Positions 12,291 to 25,239 of a DNA stretch of 64,000 bases are shown here, piece by piece (positions within the stretch are counted from its first letter, which is position 1; each line of letters starts with the position of its first letter). The notes beneath the pieces were generated by a model. It was given only the letters and a program-made list of their open reading frames with translations, did not search any database and had not been told where the DNA came from. The stretch is from Reticulitermes lucifugus (taxonomy: Eukaryota; Arthropoda; Insecta; Blattodea; Rhinotermitidae): contig JAKCWW010000031.1 of the NCBI GenBank assembly GCA_026260175.1, positions 60,082-124,081 on the forward strand. Direction: 5' to 3'. Made by a program: the position numbers and the translations under genes.

Positions 12291-14469
12291 GTTACTGCCA
12301 GTCTGTGGTGGCAGCCCCATTTACAGTTCACTATATTTTTATCACTTGGATAGTAATGGACTTTTCCATTTAGGTTCTATTTAGGCTCAATTCGCCACAG
12401 GCGCTGATGCTTCTTAAATCCCACTCACAAACACACACGCCTTACATAGAGACCGACGCAGAGGCAAGTCACAGCGAAGCTAATAGGCGTATTTTAATAC
12501 TAGTTGCGAACGCGCTAAGAACAATAAATAAAAGGAATGAATTTAAATATTTATTGAATAATTGGAAAAATAGAAATTTACACAGACAGAATGGCAACTC
12601 AATAACACAATGGGAAACATTCTACTCCAAAACTCTGTTTTTCATCTGATTTCGGAAGGACACTTAGAAAATTTAGTTGAAGGACAATGGTAATAATATG
12701 CACCACTTAAATTAACATTAAAAATTCTATGCTTGGGCGTAGAATAGTTTTTAAAATAAGCAATTATTATATACCTGCATGATGTTCAAAAAATTAATAT
12801 GTATAGTGAAAAATAGAATGTTTTCTGTACCGTAGGAATTTGATTTCAAGCCTGATTTTGATTAAGATCAAGCTTAAAGGGATTAAAGCGTGACATGGAT
12901 GTTGCGACAAGCTTGCCTCTGGCAGTGTGGTACCTATAGGCGAGAAACAGCAGGCCCAAAGAGATATGTAATGTAACTACTGAGGTTAAAAACAGTATCC
13001 AATTTAAAAAGAATATTAAGATGGTTATAGACACCAGTAATTACGATAATTGTTGTAATCCTCTGAACAGGACATTTCCTTTTCAATGCCAACGGAAATT
13101 ATACCAACACTATCCATAGAATTTACACTGCATTTATTTTTTAAATCAATGTTACTTCTTGTTTTATTCCTAAATTTGGGCAGAATATAACAACTCGGTA
13201 TCATCAGGGAAGAATGTTATTTTAGGGTCTCATCCTGAGATATTTTCAACATACATCACAACTGGCATATAAAGCACGTTGTTGTGTGATATTTTTGTTA
13301 TATAAACGATCTCTCATTTAGGTCGAGAGAAAATTGCCTTCAACAAGAATTTAATTTTTATTTCTTGTTGCTAATAGCACCTGACTGTCCACCACCCCAC
13401 AAGATCAAAATTAATTGAGTTATCAATGGGTTACTATTTCCGCTCTGTTCTTAATTCTTGAGCCTTGCCTCAAAATATATTCCTCTTTACTGTATTGTGA
13501 AATAACTTCAAATGAAGCCTTTTATCACAGGTAACAATATAAATGTTACGAAAACAAAATTGTTGGTAACGCCATCACAGATATGGTGCTGATGTTTAAA
13601 GTAAATGATTAACTTTCCTCCGATCGACTTTGAAGAAGGGTACAGCAAAAATGTTAAGTTTCAAACTGATTAAACTCTTCAAATATTTTCTGATTCTTAA
13701 CAGCCTTAAAAATAGCATCGCTAATTAAAATTCAGTTTTTATATTGTAGCCCATTTGCAGGAAACATTTAAATTCAGAAAGATCTTATTTTCATTGCAGC
13801 TCTCGTCGAATTGTAGGACGCTATTTAATTCATGCCACGTATGGCCTCTATTATCAAAAGTAACGTTGCTATTAAAGAGTGAAAGTATGACAGAAACGGA
13901 CGGTTCAATATTAGTTCAGCCATATACAAAGATCTTAACAATAAAAACACGTTCCAACTAATCAACTAACTTGAGAAAAAATACCAACACTAATTCTTAA
14001 GCAAGTAACATAGTATGAGTGTACACAAGTATTAAATTTTAGACGTCATCTTCTGTACTGGGTCTATAAATGATAATATAATTATTCAATCCGCGTTAAA
14101 TATCTCCCACATATAATTCTATTTATGAAACGGAAAACCCGGAGATACGATTAATTTAAATATTAATTACCGAATTGTTTCGAATTCAATTATACTGAAT
14201 GTGTTAATAAGCGCACTACATAATGCACATAATGCTTTGCATTATATTTCACGTCCACTTCGCAGATTTTCTGTGCGTGTAAAATACAAACACTCTTGGA
14301 GTCAACAAAGTCCTCGACAGCGGTGCATACGTGATAATTATAAATTAATAATGTTATATAAAGTTAATATATTGCTGCGTTGTAACAGTCAGGTGTGATT
14401 TGAGGTTTCACAAAGTTGTTGATAAACACAAGACTTCTGGGATAAGATACCGTCCTGACTGCCAATTTG
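12291..14469. other. unassigned AT-rich DNA
   Basis: No family recognised. Short ORFs at 12407-12649 and 13755-13961 have no recognisable content. Confidence 0.5.
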
Positions 14470-14600
14470 GATCGGACGTTTCAAAGCAGCTTGCTGTTTC
14501 CTTATTCAGGGTAGTCAAAAAAGAATAATAATTGTTCCACAAACTTATTCTTTACGACTACCCTGAAGATGGTGGCAGCAAATTCCTCCGAATTATGTAA
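14470..14600. repeat. inverted pair of hammerhead-like motifs
   Basis: The left arm (about 14470-14528) and right arm (about 14544-14600) are imperfect reverse complements sharing GACTACCCTGAA. The plus-strand copy continues as CTGAAGATGG and a GGCAGC-containing loop, then CCGAA. The minus-strand copy ends in GAAACGTCC. The loop sequence resembles the copy at 59.3 kb, which has GCAGCAGG. Both copies have decayed stems. Confidence 0.55.
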
Positions 14601-16889
14601 GATAAATTATTAATTAACAGGACGTCACATCCCAGTAGACAGTAATATTCACTGTTAAAGAAGTTTACTCGCAGTTTTGTTACTCCATATGCCTTCAAAA
14701 TTCCCCCCCCCCAAAAATCGAGAACACTAACGACACGTTTAGCACCTAATTACAATACGCACAGTTACAAGGATGGGAATGTTTTGAGCGCTGTTACGGT
14801 ATTCCTCACAGGAATATCATAGACAGTTATGATTAGTACAAATTGTCAACACTACTAACTTCTTACTTTACTGATATTAAAACTGTAAATTTACTCTTTG
14901 ATTTACTTATTGATTACTTCATTAATTTACTTTCAGAAAGAAACTAAAGTAGAATGCAGATAGTGGTTACTAGATGTATCACCAAATTTAAAAATAAAAG
15001 CACTACACTTTACCAAAGGACTGTATTTTTACGTCACGTATGATTCTCACAACAAATAAATGTTTTCCCCATTGTAATACTAAATGACTGGTCCTTCTAC
15101 TGAAGTAAAATGTGCTCTCTGTGACGAATAAACTGCATATTTATATGTAGTATAGACAAGTGTTATTTTTCAAAGGGCTGAATACGCTCATTTTCACAAT
15201 GTGTCATGCATCTGGCGAATCTCTGCGTAAGTGGTGCCGCGGGTAGTGGATTGTTTAAGCTTTTTCCCTAGGTACGTACCTGCACTCTATACATATGTAA
15301 TTTGTCGACTGTCGATATGTGGAAAAATATTTTGTTAAGAATACAGAACGGTAAATTTCTTATGAATTTGGGCGTAATATAATCAGCTGATAAGTCTACT
15401 TAGAAAATTTTCATTGTATACGTGTATAAGAACCATCTTCTTCATAGGGATTTTGTAGAAATTAAAATCTTAATATAGTTATTGAGACGAATCCTCTTAT
15501 CCTCATTAAAGTTCAAATTAATTTAAATTAAAAATGGATCTGCAACTATATCGGTTTCGAAGGGAATAATTAATTAATTTTCAATTTTTAGTGCATGCGA
15601 CATTGAGAAAAGTACTATTACTGTTAGGATGAAAACCTGGCTATCAACTAAAGCTCAGGTTTATGTATCGCAAGTCTCGAAGAACTGTTTTTTAGTCCTC
15701 CTTCTTCTAGAAATTTGCAGATTAATTTACTGCTCGACGACCTGGGCCATTTAGGTTTTAAATTTGACATTTATAAAATACTGTTAATGTGATGTCGTTG
15801 GCAAAGAAAGCAGAATATGTTACGATTATATAGGTATGATTGAGTACTATAAAGTTCATTGTTTACTTGTTACTAAAACGTTGATGGTGGCAAAAGTGGA
15901 AAAACCGAACTTCGCACTACTTCAGATAATCTGGTGGGTATGGTGGGGTAAGCTACCAACAGCTTCCGTCAGACAGTACACATAAATGGTAATAAAATCT
16001 GAACAAAGCTGCCGTTCGTTGGCACTACTGCTTTGTATTCAGGAGATAACAGAGGGGATCGGGAGAAGCGAGGAAGGATTTTGTCACTGACGTTTCCTGT
16101 GTTCTTTCGAAGTCCCTCTTGGCAAACTCTGATAGACCACGCCTGCTTCTTTTTACATCCTTCTCAGTTCACAATCAACCTCTCACTCGATGCTACAAAC
16201 TTATTAGATCAGACAGCGCCTTTTTTAATGAATAAATTGACAATCTAGAAGCATGTTAACGACTTCCTTTAAATTTTGCTCGAATACCAATTCACAACAC
16301 AATATAAAGTTTTGCCCGTATACGTCTGTACAAACCACAAAACTACTGCATGGGTCGGTTTATTCTACAGAGTTTCATCGTTTTACATCCTGGGCAAGGC
16401 CAATGTCATGTGGCGGGAAACGAACTATTCATACAACAGAACATACTGCTACGACATTTCACCGTTCTGTATCCTACGCACACACTACTGCACGCTCACA
16501 GGATAGGTAACCACTAACCTTGGTTGAGAAATAAGAAGTTTTGTACACACGAACATGCGTGCGCACGGGCACGCACGTAAACACAATTACATACATTAGA
16601 AACTATCTTTGCTTGCTAGTTTGTACTTACTTCACTGTATGGTCACACTAGCAGTAATTAACACCAGATATTAAAGTTAATGTACTTTGTTTACATTCTC
16701 TGACTCCTTTAAGGGTGTTAATGTTCTGGCAGTAATTTCGCAAATATTTTTGCTTACGAGAAGCGTAAAGTGGCCACAGGTCCCATAAACGAAAGTTTAA
16801 ACGAGTAGTCGGGAGCAAGTAACTGAAAAGCAATGATGTAAAAATACGAGACTGCACGGCCTTTACCAAGGCATTCTTTAATTTTAAAA
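14601..16889. other. unassigned AT-rich DNA
   Basis: A C-run lies near 14702-14711. Overlapping ORFs at 16033-16506 have no recognisable content. Confidence 0.5.
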
Positions 16890-17345
16890 TGCCATGAGTT
16901 TCACTGCATATGCGTAAATGTAACGCCTACAACAAAAGTATGGCCTTCCCTGCATTGATGTTCACAAAACTCATACATGCTCAACAGCATATGTGCACAT
17001 TTCTTGTACCGCATTTTGCCAAAATCGGCCAATACATTGTAAAGTACGATATACGTTAATTTCCTCCAATAAGTATGGCTTTCATAACGCCGATTTTCAC
17101 GGAACTCAAATCATTCAACAAATTTTCGCGAAAAGTCTTCTGTGCCGATTATTTTTTAAAATTGCATGAAAAATTTAGAGAACATAAGCAAAGTACCAAT
17201 TACACCATTAAGTAAAATATGGCTTTCATTGCATCGATTTTCGCTCAACTCCCATCGGCTCAACAGAATTGCATGGATATTTTATATATCGAATTTCACC
17301 CAAATCGGTCGCAAAATGTGTAAAATACCTGCAGAAAATATTTGC
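16890..17345 (+). repeat. ~140-bp tandem repeat, about three diverged units
   Basis: The anchor GTATGGCTTTC or a variant recurs at 16938, 17073 and 17217, giving spacings of 135 and 144. Each copy is followed by a CGATTTTC-like segment, and later by an AATTTCACCCAAATCGGTC-like segment that is clearest in the last unit. A second array of the same unit in opposite orientation lies at 30.9-31.3 kb. It may be a degenerate satellite or an internal repeat of a larger mobile element. ORFs here are not credible genes. Confidence 0.75.
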
Positions 17346-17455
17346 GTCCGTAAGTAAGTTATGACGGTCACTGAGACGAAATACTTTGCTTCCTTAAGTA
17401 AGGTGTGAACCACTGAGACGAAATACTTTGCGTCCTTCAGTAAAGTATGAGTGTC
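17338..17455 (+). repeat. 42-bp minisatellite, about 2.7 units
   Basis: CACTGAGACGAAATACTTTG occurs at 17369 and 17411, 42 bases apart. A partial earlier unit (TTTGCGTCCGTAAGTAAG) starts near 17340. The end of the unit, AGTAAAGTATG, matches the start of the adjacent ~140-bp unit, so the short array probably arose from the edge of the long one. Confidence 0.75.
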
Positions 17456-17603
17456 AGTGACCTTACAATTACGCATGTTTGTAAGGAACGCCCACACCGA
17501 ATTTTATGACGCATTTTCTTCGTGTACCACCAATTTAAACTGTTACTGTAACCAAAAAAATAAGCAGGTTTTCGAACACAACTACAATTTATTTATTGGC
17601 TCC

Positions 17604-17637
17604 TGCATGTTTCGGCCTGTACGGCCAACTTCACAGA
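17604..17637 (-). repeat. hammerhead-like motif, single copy
   Basis: On the minus strand: CTGTGAAGTT, stem GGCC with loop GTACA and GGCC, then GAAAC. The first part departs from the usual CTGANGA core, so it is probably inactive. Confidence 0.45.
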
Positions 17638-17963
17638 AACTACTACAAATATTACACCGAGGTATTTACATTTTAGCATTCGTGTAAACTATATTAATCA
17701 TGTCTTCATATAAAATCATGATATGCGCATGTTTATTTGTAGGTCTGTAAATGTATTTCAGTTCCTTAGTTTATGATGTTATATAAGCCATATTTGTTAA
17801 AATAAAATATTAGTTAAGATAAGACGTATTTTTTCCTTAGCATATTGAATAATGAATATGCCATAAACTTATGACGAAGACACAACCACGCCCATTTGAG
17901 GCAGGTGTACTGTGTCCTCACATTCCCTAGAAAAGAGACGCACGTCATTAACCACTGACTAAT

Positions 17964-18283
17964 ATAATAATAATAACATAATAATAATAATAACCATGGC
18001 TCAACAGCCCTATATGGGCTCAGGCCTCCTCTTTCCGANNNNNNNNNNNNNNNNNNNNNNNNNNNNNNNNNNNNNNNNNNNNNNNNNNNNNNNNNNNNNN
18101 NNNNNNNNNNNNNNNNNNNNNNNNNNNNNNNNNNNNNNNNNNNNNNNNNNNNNNNNNNNNNNNNNNNNNNNNNNNNNNNNNNNNNNNNNNNNNNNNNNNN
18201 NNNNNNNNNNNNNNNNNNNGGTCGGGATCGAACCCGCGAACCTTCGGTCCAGTGGCGAGCACGCTAACCACTAGTCCACCGAC
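17964..18283 (-). mobile_element. SINE-A variant with a different tRNA head, intact target duplication, internal gap
   Basis: The direct repeat AACCACTGACTAAT is identical at 17950-17963 and 18284-18297. On the minus strand the head begins near 18283 with a tRNA-like TGGACTAGTGGTTAGCGTG (A box) and GGTTCGATCCC (B box). The distal end carries the SINE-A tail (GAGGAGGCCTGAGCC) and a TTA-repeat tail at 17964-17993. The head differs from the other SINE-A copies while the tail is shared. Identical target duplications suggest it is younger than its neighbours. The middle is missing from the assembly. Confidence 0.85.
18039..18219. other. assembly gap (181 N)
   Basis: A run of unknown bases inside the SINE body. 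Two short ORFs reading through it are artefacts. Confidence 0.99.
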
Positions 18284-18297
18284 AACCACTGACTAAT

Positions 18298-20430
18298 GCA
18301 ACCAGAAAAGGAACCAAGATTGTGATAGGGTGGGGGGGGGGGTAGCATCTTCACGTGTCTGCGTAACTGCAAAAGGACTGTACTGGTTCAACATACGTTG
18401 ATATTTTAGTATAATATACACTAAAATTAAGAAGAATGGATATGTGTATATACACGGTATACCGCATAAAAGTCAAATTTCCTGTTCAGTAGTATCTGTA
18501 CCACAGAGTCTTTGAACATTAGACATGAAAGTACGGATATTTCAGATAACTGTAAGTACATACATAATTAAATTTATGGCGAAAAAAGAAGTAACTGAAA
18601 GGACCCTTTTTCGTCTGTGGAATGAAAATACATTAAAGAAAGCAGTTGGCACAAAAGGGTAATAACAAACATCTGTGAATTTTGCATTCTTTATGACGCC
18701 TTAAGTTTCAACGACAAAATATCATCTTCTTGCTAGAAGGACTTCTCACAGAGATGGGAAATTCGGTCTCGGAGTTGGAAGCTGCAAGCGACAGGAGAGT
18801 ACGCTTCAGACTTTGCTTGGCCTTTGAATATAAAGTGTCTCCAAGGCAGGTCATATCCACAAATCCATCGAAACCTGATAAGCAGTAGAAGTATGGGCGA
18901 GGTTGCCGGCTACACTACATTTCCTCGTAACGGCAGAATGATAATGCAGAATGTGTTATACAGCAATTTACAAGAGCTCTCACTGCATTTATTCGACACC
19001 GTATGTTAGATTTATTTAGGTTCCAATACACTCTACACTTTCTCAATCCTACGTTTGCACTGGAGGAAGTTTCAACAGAATTTACAGTAACTGGATCTAA
19101 GATATAACTCTAACTGGTGTGTATATACGAGCAAACGAGTCTAAATTCTGTCGTTATTCTGTAGCACGCTATTCTTATAGTTATGGATACGTACGTCAGG
19201 TAGCCGTCATCGTGAGTTACCGGTCAGTATTTCAGCTTCGGCCTTTGTCGATAAAATGTAATCTTCAAGTAACAGTGCGTTCTAATTTATTAAGCCGACC
19301 TTCAAGAAAATTTGAAGTTCAAGGCTTGTAACTTATATTCAGCGAAACTGTGATTCCACAGTACATAAGTGGACAAACAGGAGAGTTCTCTGTGAAAATC
19401 ACACCTATATTTGGGGAAAGTCAATTTCTCCCGTTGAAATTTCTACGGTTATTATACTAACTTCTCAATTATATCTAAGCTATCGGATAGCTTAGAGGGA
19501 AGGGTGTCAGGGCGGTCGCGTGGATAAGTTTCTTGCTGTATGTTAAAATCGTATTCCCTTCATGCACTTGCCACCCGCTAACCTCCAACAAACACGCTTG
19601 CAGTGCTTCCGTAAACTAAGAAAAATGAGGAGAAATCTTAGTCAGCCTAACTAATCTCCGTACTGAGATTTTAACTTGGATTCTCTAAATATAAGACGGA
19701 TATGTTAACCCCTCTACTGCAGCGCTGTATTCAGTGCCCTCATAAATGAATGGACTGAAGCGTACGTGTGTTATATTCCTGGACAAAAGAGGTGTGTGTG
19801 TTCCCCATGTTGCACAATAAACGGAAGAAGGAGTGCAACATGGATAAAGTTGGGAATTTGGAAATTGAGAGGGATGAGGGGGTTACCGAGAGGAGGTGGT
19901 ATCTGTTATGCAGGAAGGAGGAAACGAACCTCATCGATTGTTGAAATGCAAAAAAAAAAAAAACAAAGGTGAAGAGAGGAGCTCCTGAACAACAAGTGTC
20001 CAAACACGAATGAGGAAATACCACTAAGGAATATCACTGGTAACAAGGCCACAGAACAGAGAAATGTAGGTACCCTTGCATATACGATCAAATGTGAATG
20101 GGAAACCAGCTCAAAAAAAAGAAGGCCGGAAGAGAATAACAACTGGTTTTTATATACGGTCGATATGCTGTTAAACGACACAGAGAAAGAGAGACAGAGA
20201 GAAAATAAATCATAGCTTAGACTTACAAATCAAAATCCAGAGCGAGAGCTGAAAACTAAATAAATGTGTGGCAAATAATATAGAATTTAAGTTTAACATT
20301 TCATTAACAACGTAGAACTTAGGATTAATATAAGGAATGTGCACTGCACAAACCTTGGTGTTAGCAGGCACATCATTACTCTGTATTTTGACTCAGCAAA
20401 TAAATAAATAAATACACAAAACGTTTGCTA
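18298..20430. other. unassigned DNA with a perfect 20-of-21-base palindrome
   Basis: A G-run lies near 18331-18341. A short palindrome (arms CTAAGCTATC/GATAGCTTAG) lies at 19475-19495. A poly-A stretch lies near 19950-19963. No exon or repeat family recognised. Confidence 0.5.
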
Positions 20431-20432
20431 AA

Positions 20433-20990
20433 TAGGTAGGTGGGTACTTAGTGGGTAGTCAGGTGGGTATGTAGGTGGCTACGTACGTACTTAAATTGAT
20501 CAGCTGGTTAATTGGCAGGTAGGTAGGTAGGTAGGTAGGTAGTATCTTGGTATATAGGTAGGTAGATATAGGTACGTACAGATTGGCTGATTTGTTGGTA
20601 GGTACGCAGTAGCTTTATAGGTAGGTATGTAGGTCTATGTAGGTAAGTAAATAGGTAGGTAGGTTGGTACGCAAGTAGGCATATTCGTAGGTAGATTATT
20701 AGGCAGAGAGGTATCTCGGTAGTCTGTACATCCGTAGGTAAATACGTTGGAAGGTAGGTAGGTTAAGTGGTTGGATGGTTGGTAGTTGGTTGGTAGGTAG
20801 GTTAGTTGGTTGGTTGGTTGATAGGTAGGTTGGTTGGTTGGTTTGTTTGTTTGTTGGTTGGTTGGTTGGTTTGTTTGTTTGTTGGTTGGTTGGTTGGTAA
20901 ATAGGTAGGTTCATATGTAGGTAGGTAGGTAGGTAGATCGATAGGTAAGTTGGGACGTAGTTACTTCCGTCTGTATAAAGGCAGGTAGGT
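20433..20990. repeat. degenerate GGTA/GGTT tetranucleotide tract
   Basis: About 550 bases are built mainly from GGTA, with a GGTT/GTTT-rich part at about 20760-20900. The cleanest part, near 20516-20541, has six or more exact GGTA units. The minus-strand ORF rich in Asn, Gln, Pro and Thr is a translation of the repeat and not a protein. Confidence 0.95.
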
Positions 20991-22191
20991 GAATGATATT
21001 AAAGAAGTTACGTTTGCCATAGAGTTCGAAAATAATAATTTAGTAATACTTTCAAAGGTGACACTTAGACCTTATCTCAAGACAGTATCAGCAGAAACTT
21101 GTTTATTGTGAAAACAGTCGCACTGGTTCTGATACGCATCCGAGAACTTCGGTTTTTTTCACGCCAATCATCATTTTACAAACGTTCCATGCTTTCCTAG
21201 CGTCACATGCTCACAAAACAGGGGCACATGAGCCCGCTTTAAAAAACGGGCCCGGGCTCACTCCGTTTCTATCATAATAATAAGGACTTTAGGAGTTCCG
21301 TAAAGTAGCTTTAAAATCATACATACTTTTTTTCTGAAGTGCTCTGTGTGTATAATACCATACGGCCATAAAATGCACTGTAATTTTAAATGGAATTTGT
21401 GGACCGGAATGACGATGTAGCGAAGCAAATCTACACAACATCTAACGCTGTGCTGTGCATCATGCACTGAATATTGAAAGTGGAGAGTACGGCTGTTGCA
21501 ACAGAACTGCCTGCGTAGCACATAGAACGGGAACGGCTTGGAACAAACTCAATTTCTAATTTGAATGTGAATGGTCGTAGTCCTCACTACCGCGCACAAC
21601 CAAACCTTGTTACTCAGCACGGAGAGCTGAAAATTGTGTGTGTGTGTATTTGCAAGGCTAGCTTCCATGTAACCGCTACTGCCTTCCAACACCGCACTAC
21701 CAATACTGAATAATGCACAAGCATGACATGCCCATGTTCCATTGCTCTGTTTCTCTGCTATGTATTTTTTACCGAGGCTCTCGGTTCTACGTGCTTCAAC
21801 TTTACGGCATTTTCTTGTGCATTCACCAAGCATTTCCATCAATAAATACAAAGCCAACTTAATTTATTTCCAACAACAGCCGGATTCATGGTGTATTTAG
21901 CTGGACATTTTGTAGGATACGAAGGTTAATGTATCTAGGGATGTTTACCGATGCCTCTGATCGTATGAGCACGAATAATACGATTTGGATACAGTGAGTA
22001 GGCCTACTCCACACTTAAGCTTGAAGCAATCTTACGCTTATTTTTAAAAAGAGTTCTTTGCGAATCCCATTCATTTCTCAGCTACTAGCACTGCTCATGC
22101 ACTGTATAAAAAGAGAAAATATTTATCCTACTATATAATTTAACATACACCTTATCAATTAATGTCTGAAGTGAAAAGTAGAAGACGACAT
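20991..22191. other. unassigned DNA
   Basis: A GC-rich stem-loop (GAGCCCG ... CGGGCTC) lies at about 21229-21260. A short TG run lies near 21637. The 102-codon minus ORF at 21549-21857 has no recognisable content. Confidence 0.45.
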
Positions 22192-22443
22192 TTTTTTCCA
22201 TGGCACGACAGCCCCTAGGGGGCCTAGGCCTCCTCATTGTCGAGCCTTCGTGATCACAGACACACCACACTTGGTAGAACTCCTCTGGACGAGTGATCAG
22301 CCCGACGCAGAGACCTCTACCTGACAACAAACAATATTCACAAGGGACAGATATCCATGCCCCCGGCGGGATTCGAACCCGCAGTCCCAGCAAGCGAGCG
22401 GCTGAACACCCACGCCCTAGACCGCGCGGTCAGTGGGATCGGC
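22192..22443 (-). mobile_element. SINE-A, full length
   Basis: The head begins at about 22443 on the minus strand (CCGATCCCACTGACCGCGCGG, A-box region). The B box is GGTTCGAATCCCGCC near 22372. The body contains a segment reading CTCGTCCAGAGGAG on the minus strand. The tail is GAGGAGGCCTAGGCCCCC, with an A-rich end seen as T-run 22191-22197 on plus. It is about 250 bases long and the best reference copy of this family here, together with the one at 39.1 kb. Confidence 0.9.
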
Positions 22444-24073
22444 TCAGATGTTATTATAACATGTATTATATGTTATGTATATATTGCTGTGTAAGAAGGA
22501 AAAAATGAATGAAATAATAAAACTACATTTAATAACCTAGGGACTAATTTCGAGCTGCCCGTCTAAAAGAAAACCCGTAAATCAATTTTAATTAGTGAGG
22601 CTATTGTGGCAACGAAACAAGCGTTTTCTGCGTCTGTGAAAGCTAAAATTAAAGACCAAAATGTCTCTATGAAGACACTGGAGTAGACGAAATAGATGAA
22701 AATCTTGCTTCCACATACCTGTGTGGCAGCGATGATGAATCACAGTCATTTTCAGGACTGAACGTGCACTAACTTTGAAGAGCTGAAGTGCTCTAGATTG
22801 CAGACTTACCTGAAAGAAGAAAGAAAATTGTTTCATTATTTGTATATTCTAATTTGAAATTTGTAAAAATTATCATTTCGTACAATATCGCGTGTAAAGA
22901 ACAAGAACATTTCTATCAAAGAGCACAATAATATTCGAAATATGAAGCTGCTACATCGGTAGTTCAGTAAGAAAGACGGGAAAGACAGAAAATGAATAAA
23001 TAATTAAACGAGCATACTAAACAGAAAACACGGTATAAACATAAAATTAAAACAATACATTACAGAAAGATTGGATAGTCTGAACTACTGCCAACATACG
23101 AGAAAACAGAGTTGTATCTGGCAGTATACTGGATAACTGTGTTGAAAGTTGCAGTGTATCAGACAACTGAGCTGTACCTTACACTGTACCGAAAAATTGT
23201 CTTTCCAATATACCTGATAGTTAAGTCGTATTTTGCAGTGTACTCCGATATATCTTACAATGTGCCAGATAATGAAGTTGTGTCATACAGGATCATCTCA
23301 TCTGCATATAACACAATAAACCTGATGCTGCCATCTCTGTGCAGTAACGAGAGAAGTTCAAACTTAAATTAAAATTTTGTTCAAAGTTTCGTAATATGTT
23401 TTGACGTGGATAAGAAATGGGGCTGAGCACAGGGTGAGTCTTTTGGATGCATTTGCATCCTTCCCTTTAAACAAGTTTATGACGTGAATTATTTTCTTCC
23501 CTTGTTTTTTCCCAGAAGAATAGCTGGAAAAGAAGCAATGTTTACATTATGAAAAGGAATTTACAGATTCAGTTTCTTAAGGCACTTTACGCTGTCTATA
23601 AAGTTCTAACTTAACTTTTCATTGTACTAATTTTACTTTGTGTTCTCCGTGCATCTAAGTATTAATATTCACTAATTAAACTAATGAATACACTTATAAG
23701 TGCATTCGTTGGTTGAATGAGTGAATACTGCCATTGTTTGTTACCTAAAACACAGTGCATTGAGATATTATATAGCTTCAAGTCACTTAATTAGTCGTGA
23801 CTGTTTTAAAGTGGGAAAAAATTGTCTGAATTCCTAAAGGCATGGAACACAGGTCGTCCTGGAAAAATGGTTGTCGTCGAGTTAGTAAAAATATGCACTA
23901 CTTTTATGGAGTCTAAAACGTCATTACAATATTCAAAAGAACAAAATATTTCCTCACACCCTACTTCTTGAAGATCAATTTCAGTTTTATTCTCTGGTGT
24001 AGGCCTAGGTCCTATTCCTTCAGGCTTCCAAACTAAACATCAACAACGGAGCTTACTACAGACTGCGGAACCT
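22444..24073. other. unassigned AT-rich DNA
   Basis: A short ORF at 23112-23372 reads through a loosely repetitive stretch with recurring CAGTRTAC-like words. No family or exon recognised. Confidence 0.45.
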
Positions 24074-24174
24074 TATATATATATATATATATATAATGGC
24101 TTATCACTGGCAATTGGTTTTAAACCTGACATATTGTGCTTCCTGAAGATGGTACGCTTGCATAGAAACATGTC
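24074..24174 (+). repeat. TA microsatellite followed by a hammerhead-like motif
   Basis: A TA run lies at about 24074-24095. At 24141-24174 the plus strand reads CTGAAGAT, then a hairpin region (GGTACGCTTGCATA), then GAAACATGTCG. A repeat of the same type is seen at 28.02 kb, and both are followed by AT-rich sequence. Confidence 0.5.
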
Positions 24175-25239
24175 GCAGGTACGTGTTTAACACTCATATG
24201 TAATTAATAATGAGCATTTGGTTCGTATAATAAATTGAATACATTTTTCCAAACTAAAATTTTTTATGCATTTCTTATGATCTCCATGCGCATTCACACG
24301 CCAATCTCACTATGTATTTGAGAAAATAGTCCTAATATTAATTGGGAAAGTGCACTTACAAATTATGCAGCTCCTCATTCTGAAATACGAACACGGCTGG
24401 TTGAAGAATAAAAGGAAAATTTACATACACCAACAGATGTAGGAAATGGGTACCTACGAAAATTCGTTAAACACGTTCAGGGCTACACAGTGTCATAACT
24501 CAAAAGACCCCAATTCCAAAATCTTATTGTGAACACTGTGAATTAATTTCATTTGGGGCTGTCTTGCATCTTATGTACTGAATTACAATTTTTTATTTAT
24601 AATGAGAAAAGGTTATCAGAATTTGATACATATGTAAGCTTGATAACAAAAAATAATAACCTTAGTCTAGTACTGAACACAGTAGTGTGTAAAATGTTAT
24701 TTTATTAAGACTGTGTTATGTAAGCAGTGAGCATAAATTTGACTTCGTAGTTGAATTTCTTGGTACGAATTCCTGTCATTTAATATTGGGCATGACATTT
24801 CTCTAAGTTCCATTAGTTTCTCTGGTAAAGGTCAGTATTTGACGTTAGAATAAGAGGTCATGTCACTGCAACTTCCAAGTTCTTCACTCACCTTTATCCC
24901 TCTGTATTAATAATTCCAGTAACAAAGGACACAAAACAAACACAGAGAGGCGAGGTCGCGTCTGCTAGTCCGTCTGTATGATTCAGGCCGTTTGTTGTGC
25001 CTTGTATTTGCGAATCACAACTTAAAAATCACAAGAAATGTTGTACATATTTGTCTCGTTTCATGGAGTATGATAAACCGAAAATATTTGAGGTTAGTGT
25101 GCACTTTAATGATGTAAGTATGTTAGGTTCTTGAAATGTTTTCGAGTATGTTGATAAAATATGGGACCACTTTGTGACCGTCTTTACAAAGCTTAATTCC
25201 ACTATACCTTTTCTACTGAAAACACTAATTTCGAACGGA
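24175..25239. other. unassigned AT-rich DNA
   Basis: Nothing recognisable. The stretch immediately after 24174 probably belongs to the same retroelement end as the motif before it. Confidence 0.45.

Noticed and set aside
18220-18283. Possible functional tRNA gene on minus (A and B boxes present)
   Set aside because: It is the head of a SINE flanked by target duplications, and the cloverleaf 3' half runs into the gap.
17996-18289. ORFs of 89-92 codons across the N run
   Set aside because: Mostly unknown bases; the readable ends are SINE sequence.
20699-20914. Asn/Gln/Pro/Thr-rich minus ORF
   Set aside because: Translation of the GGTA/GGTT tract.
21229-21260. GC-rich stem-loop resembling a terminator
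   Set aside because: Bacterial-type terminators are not expected here, and no gene lies next to it.
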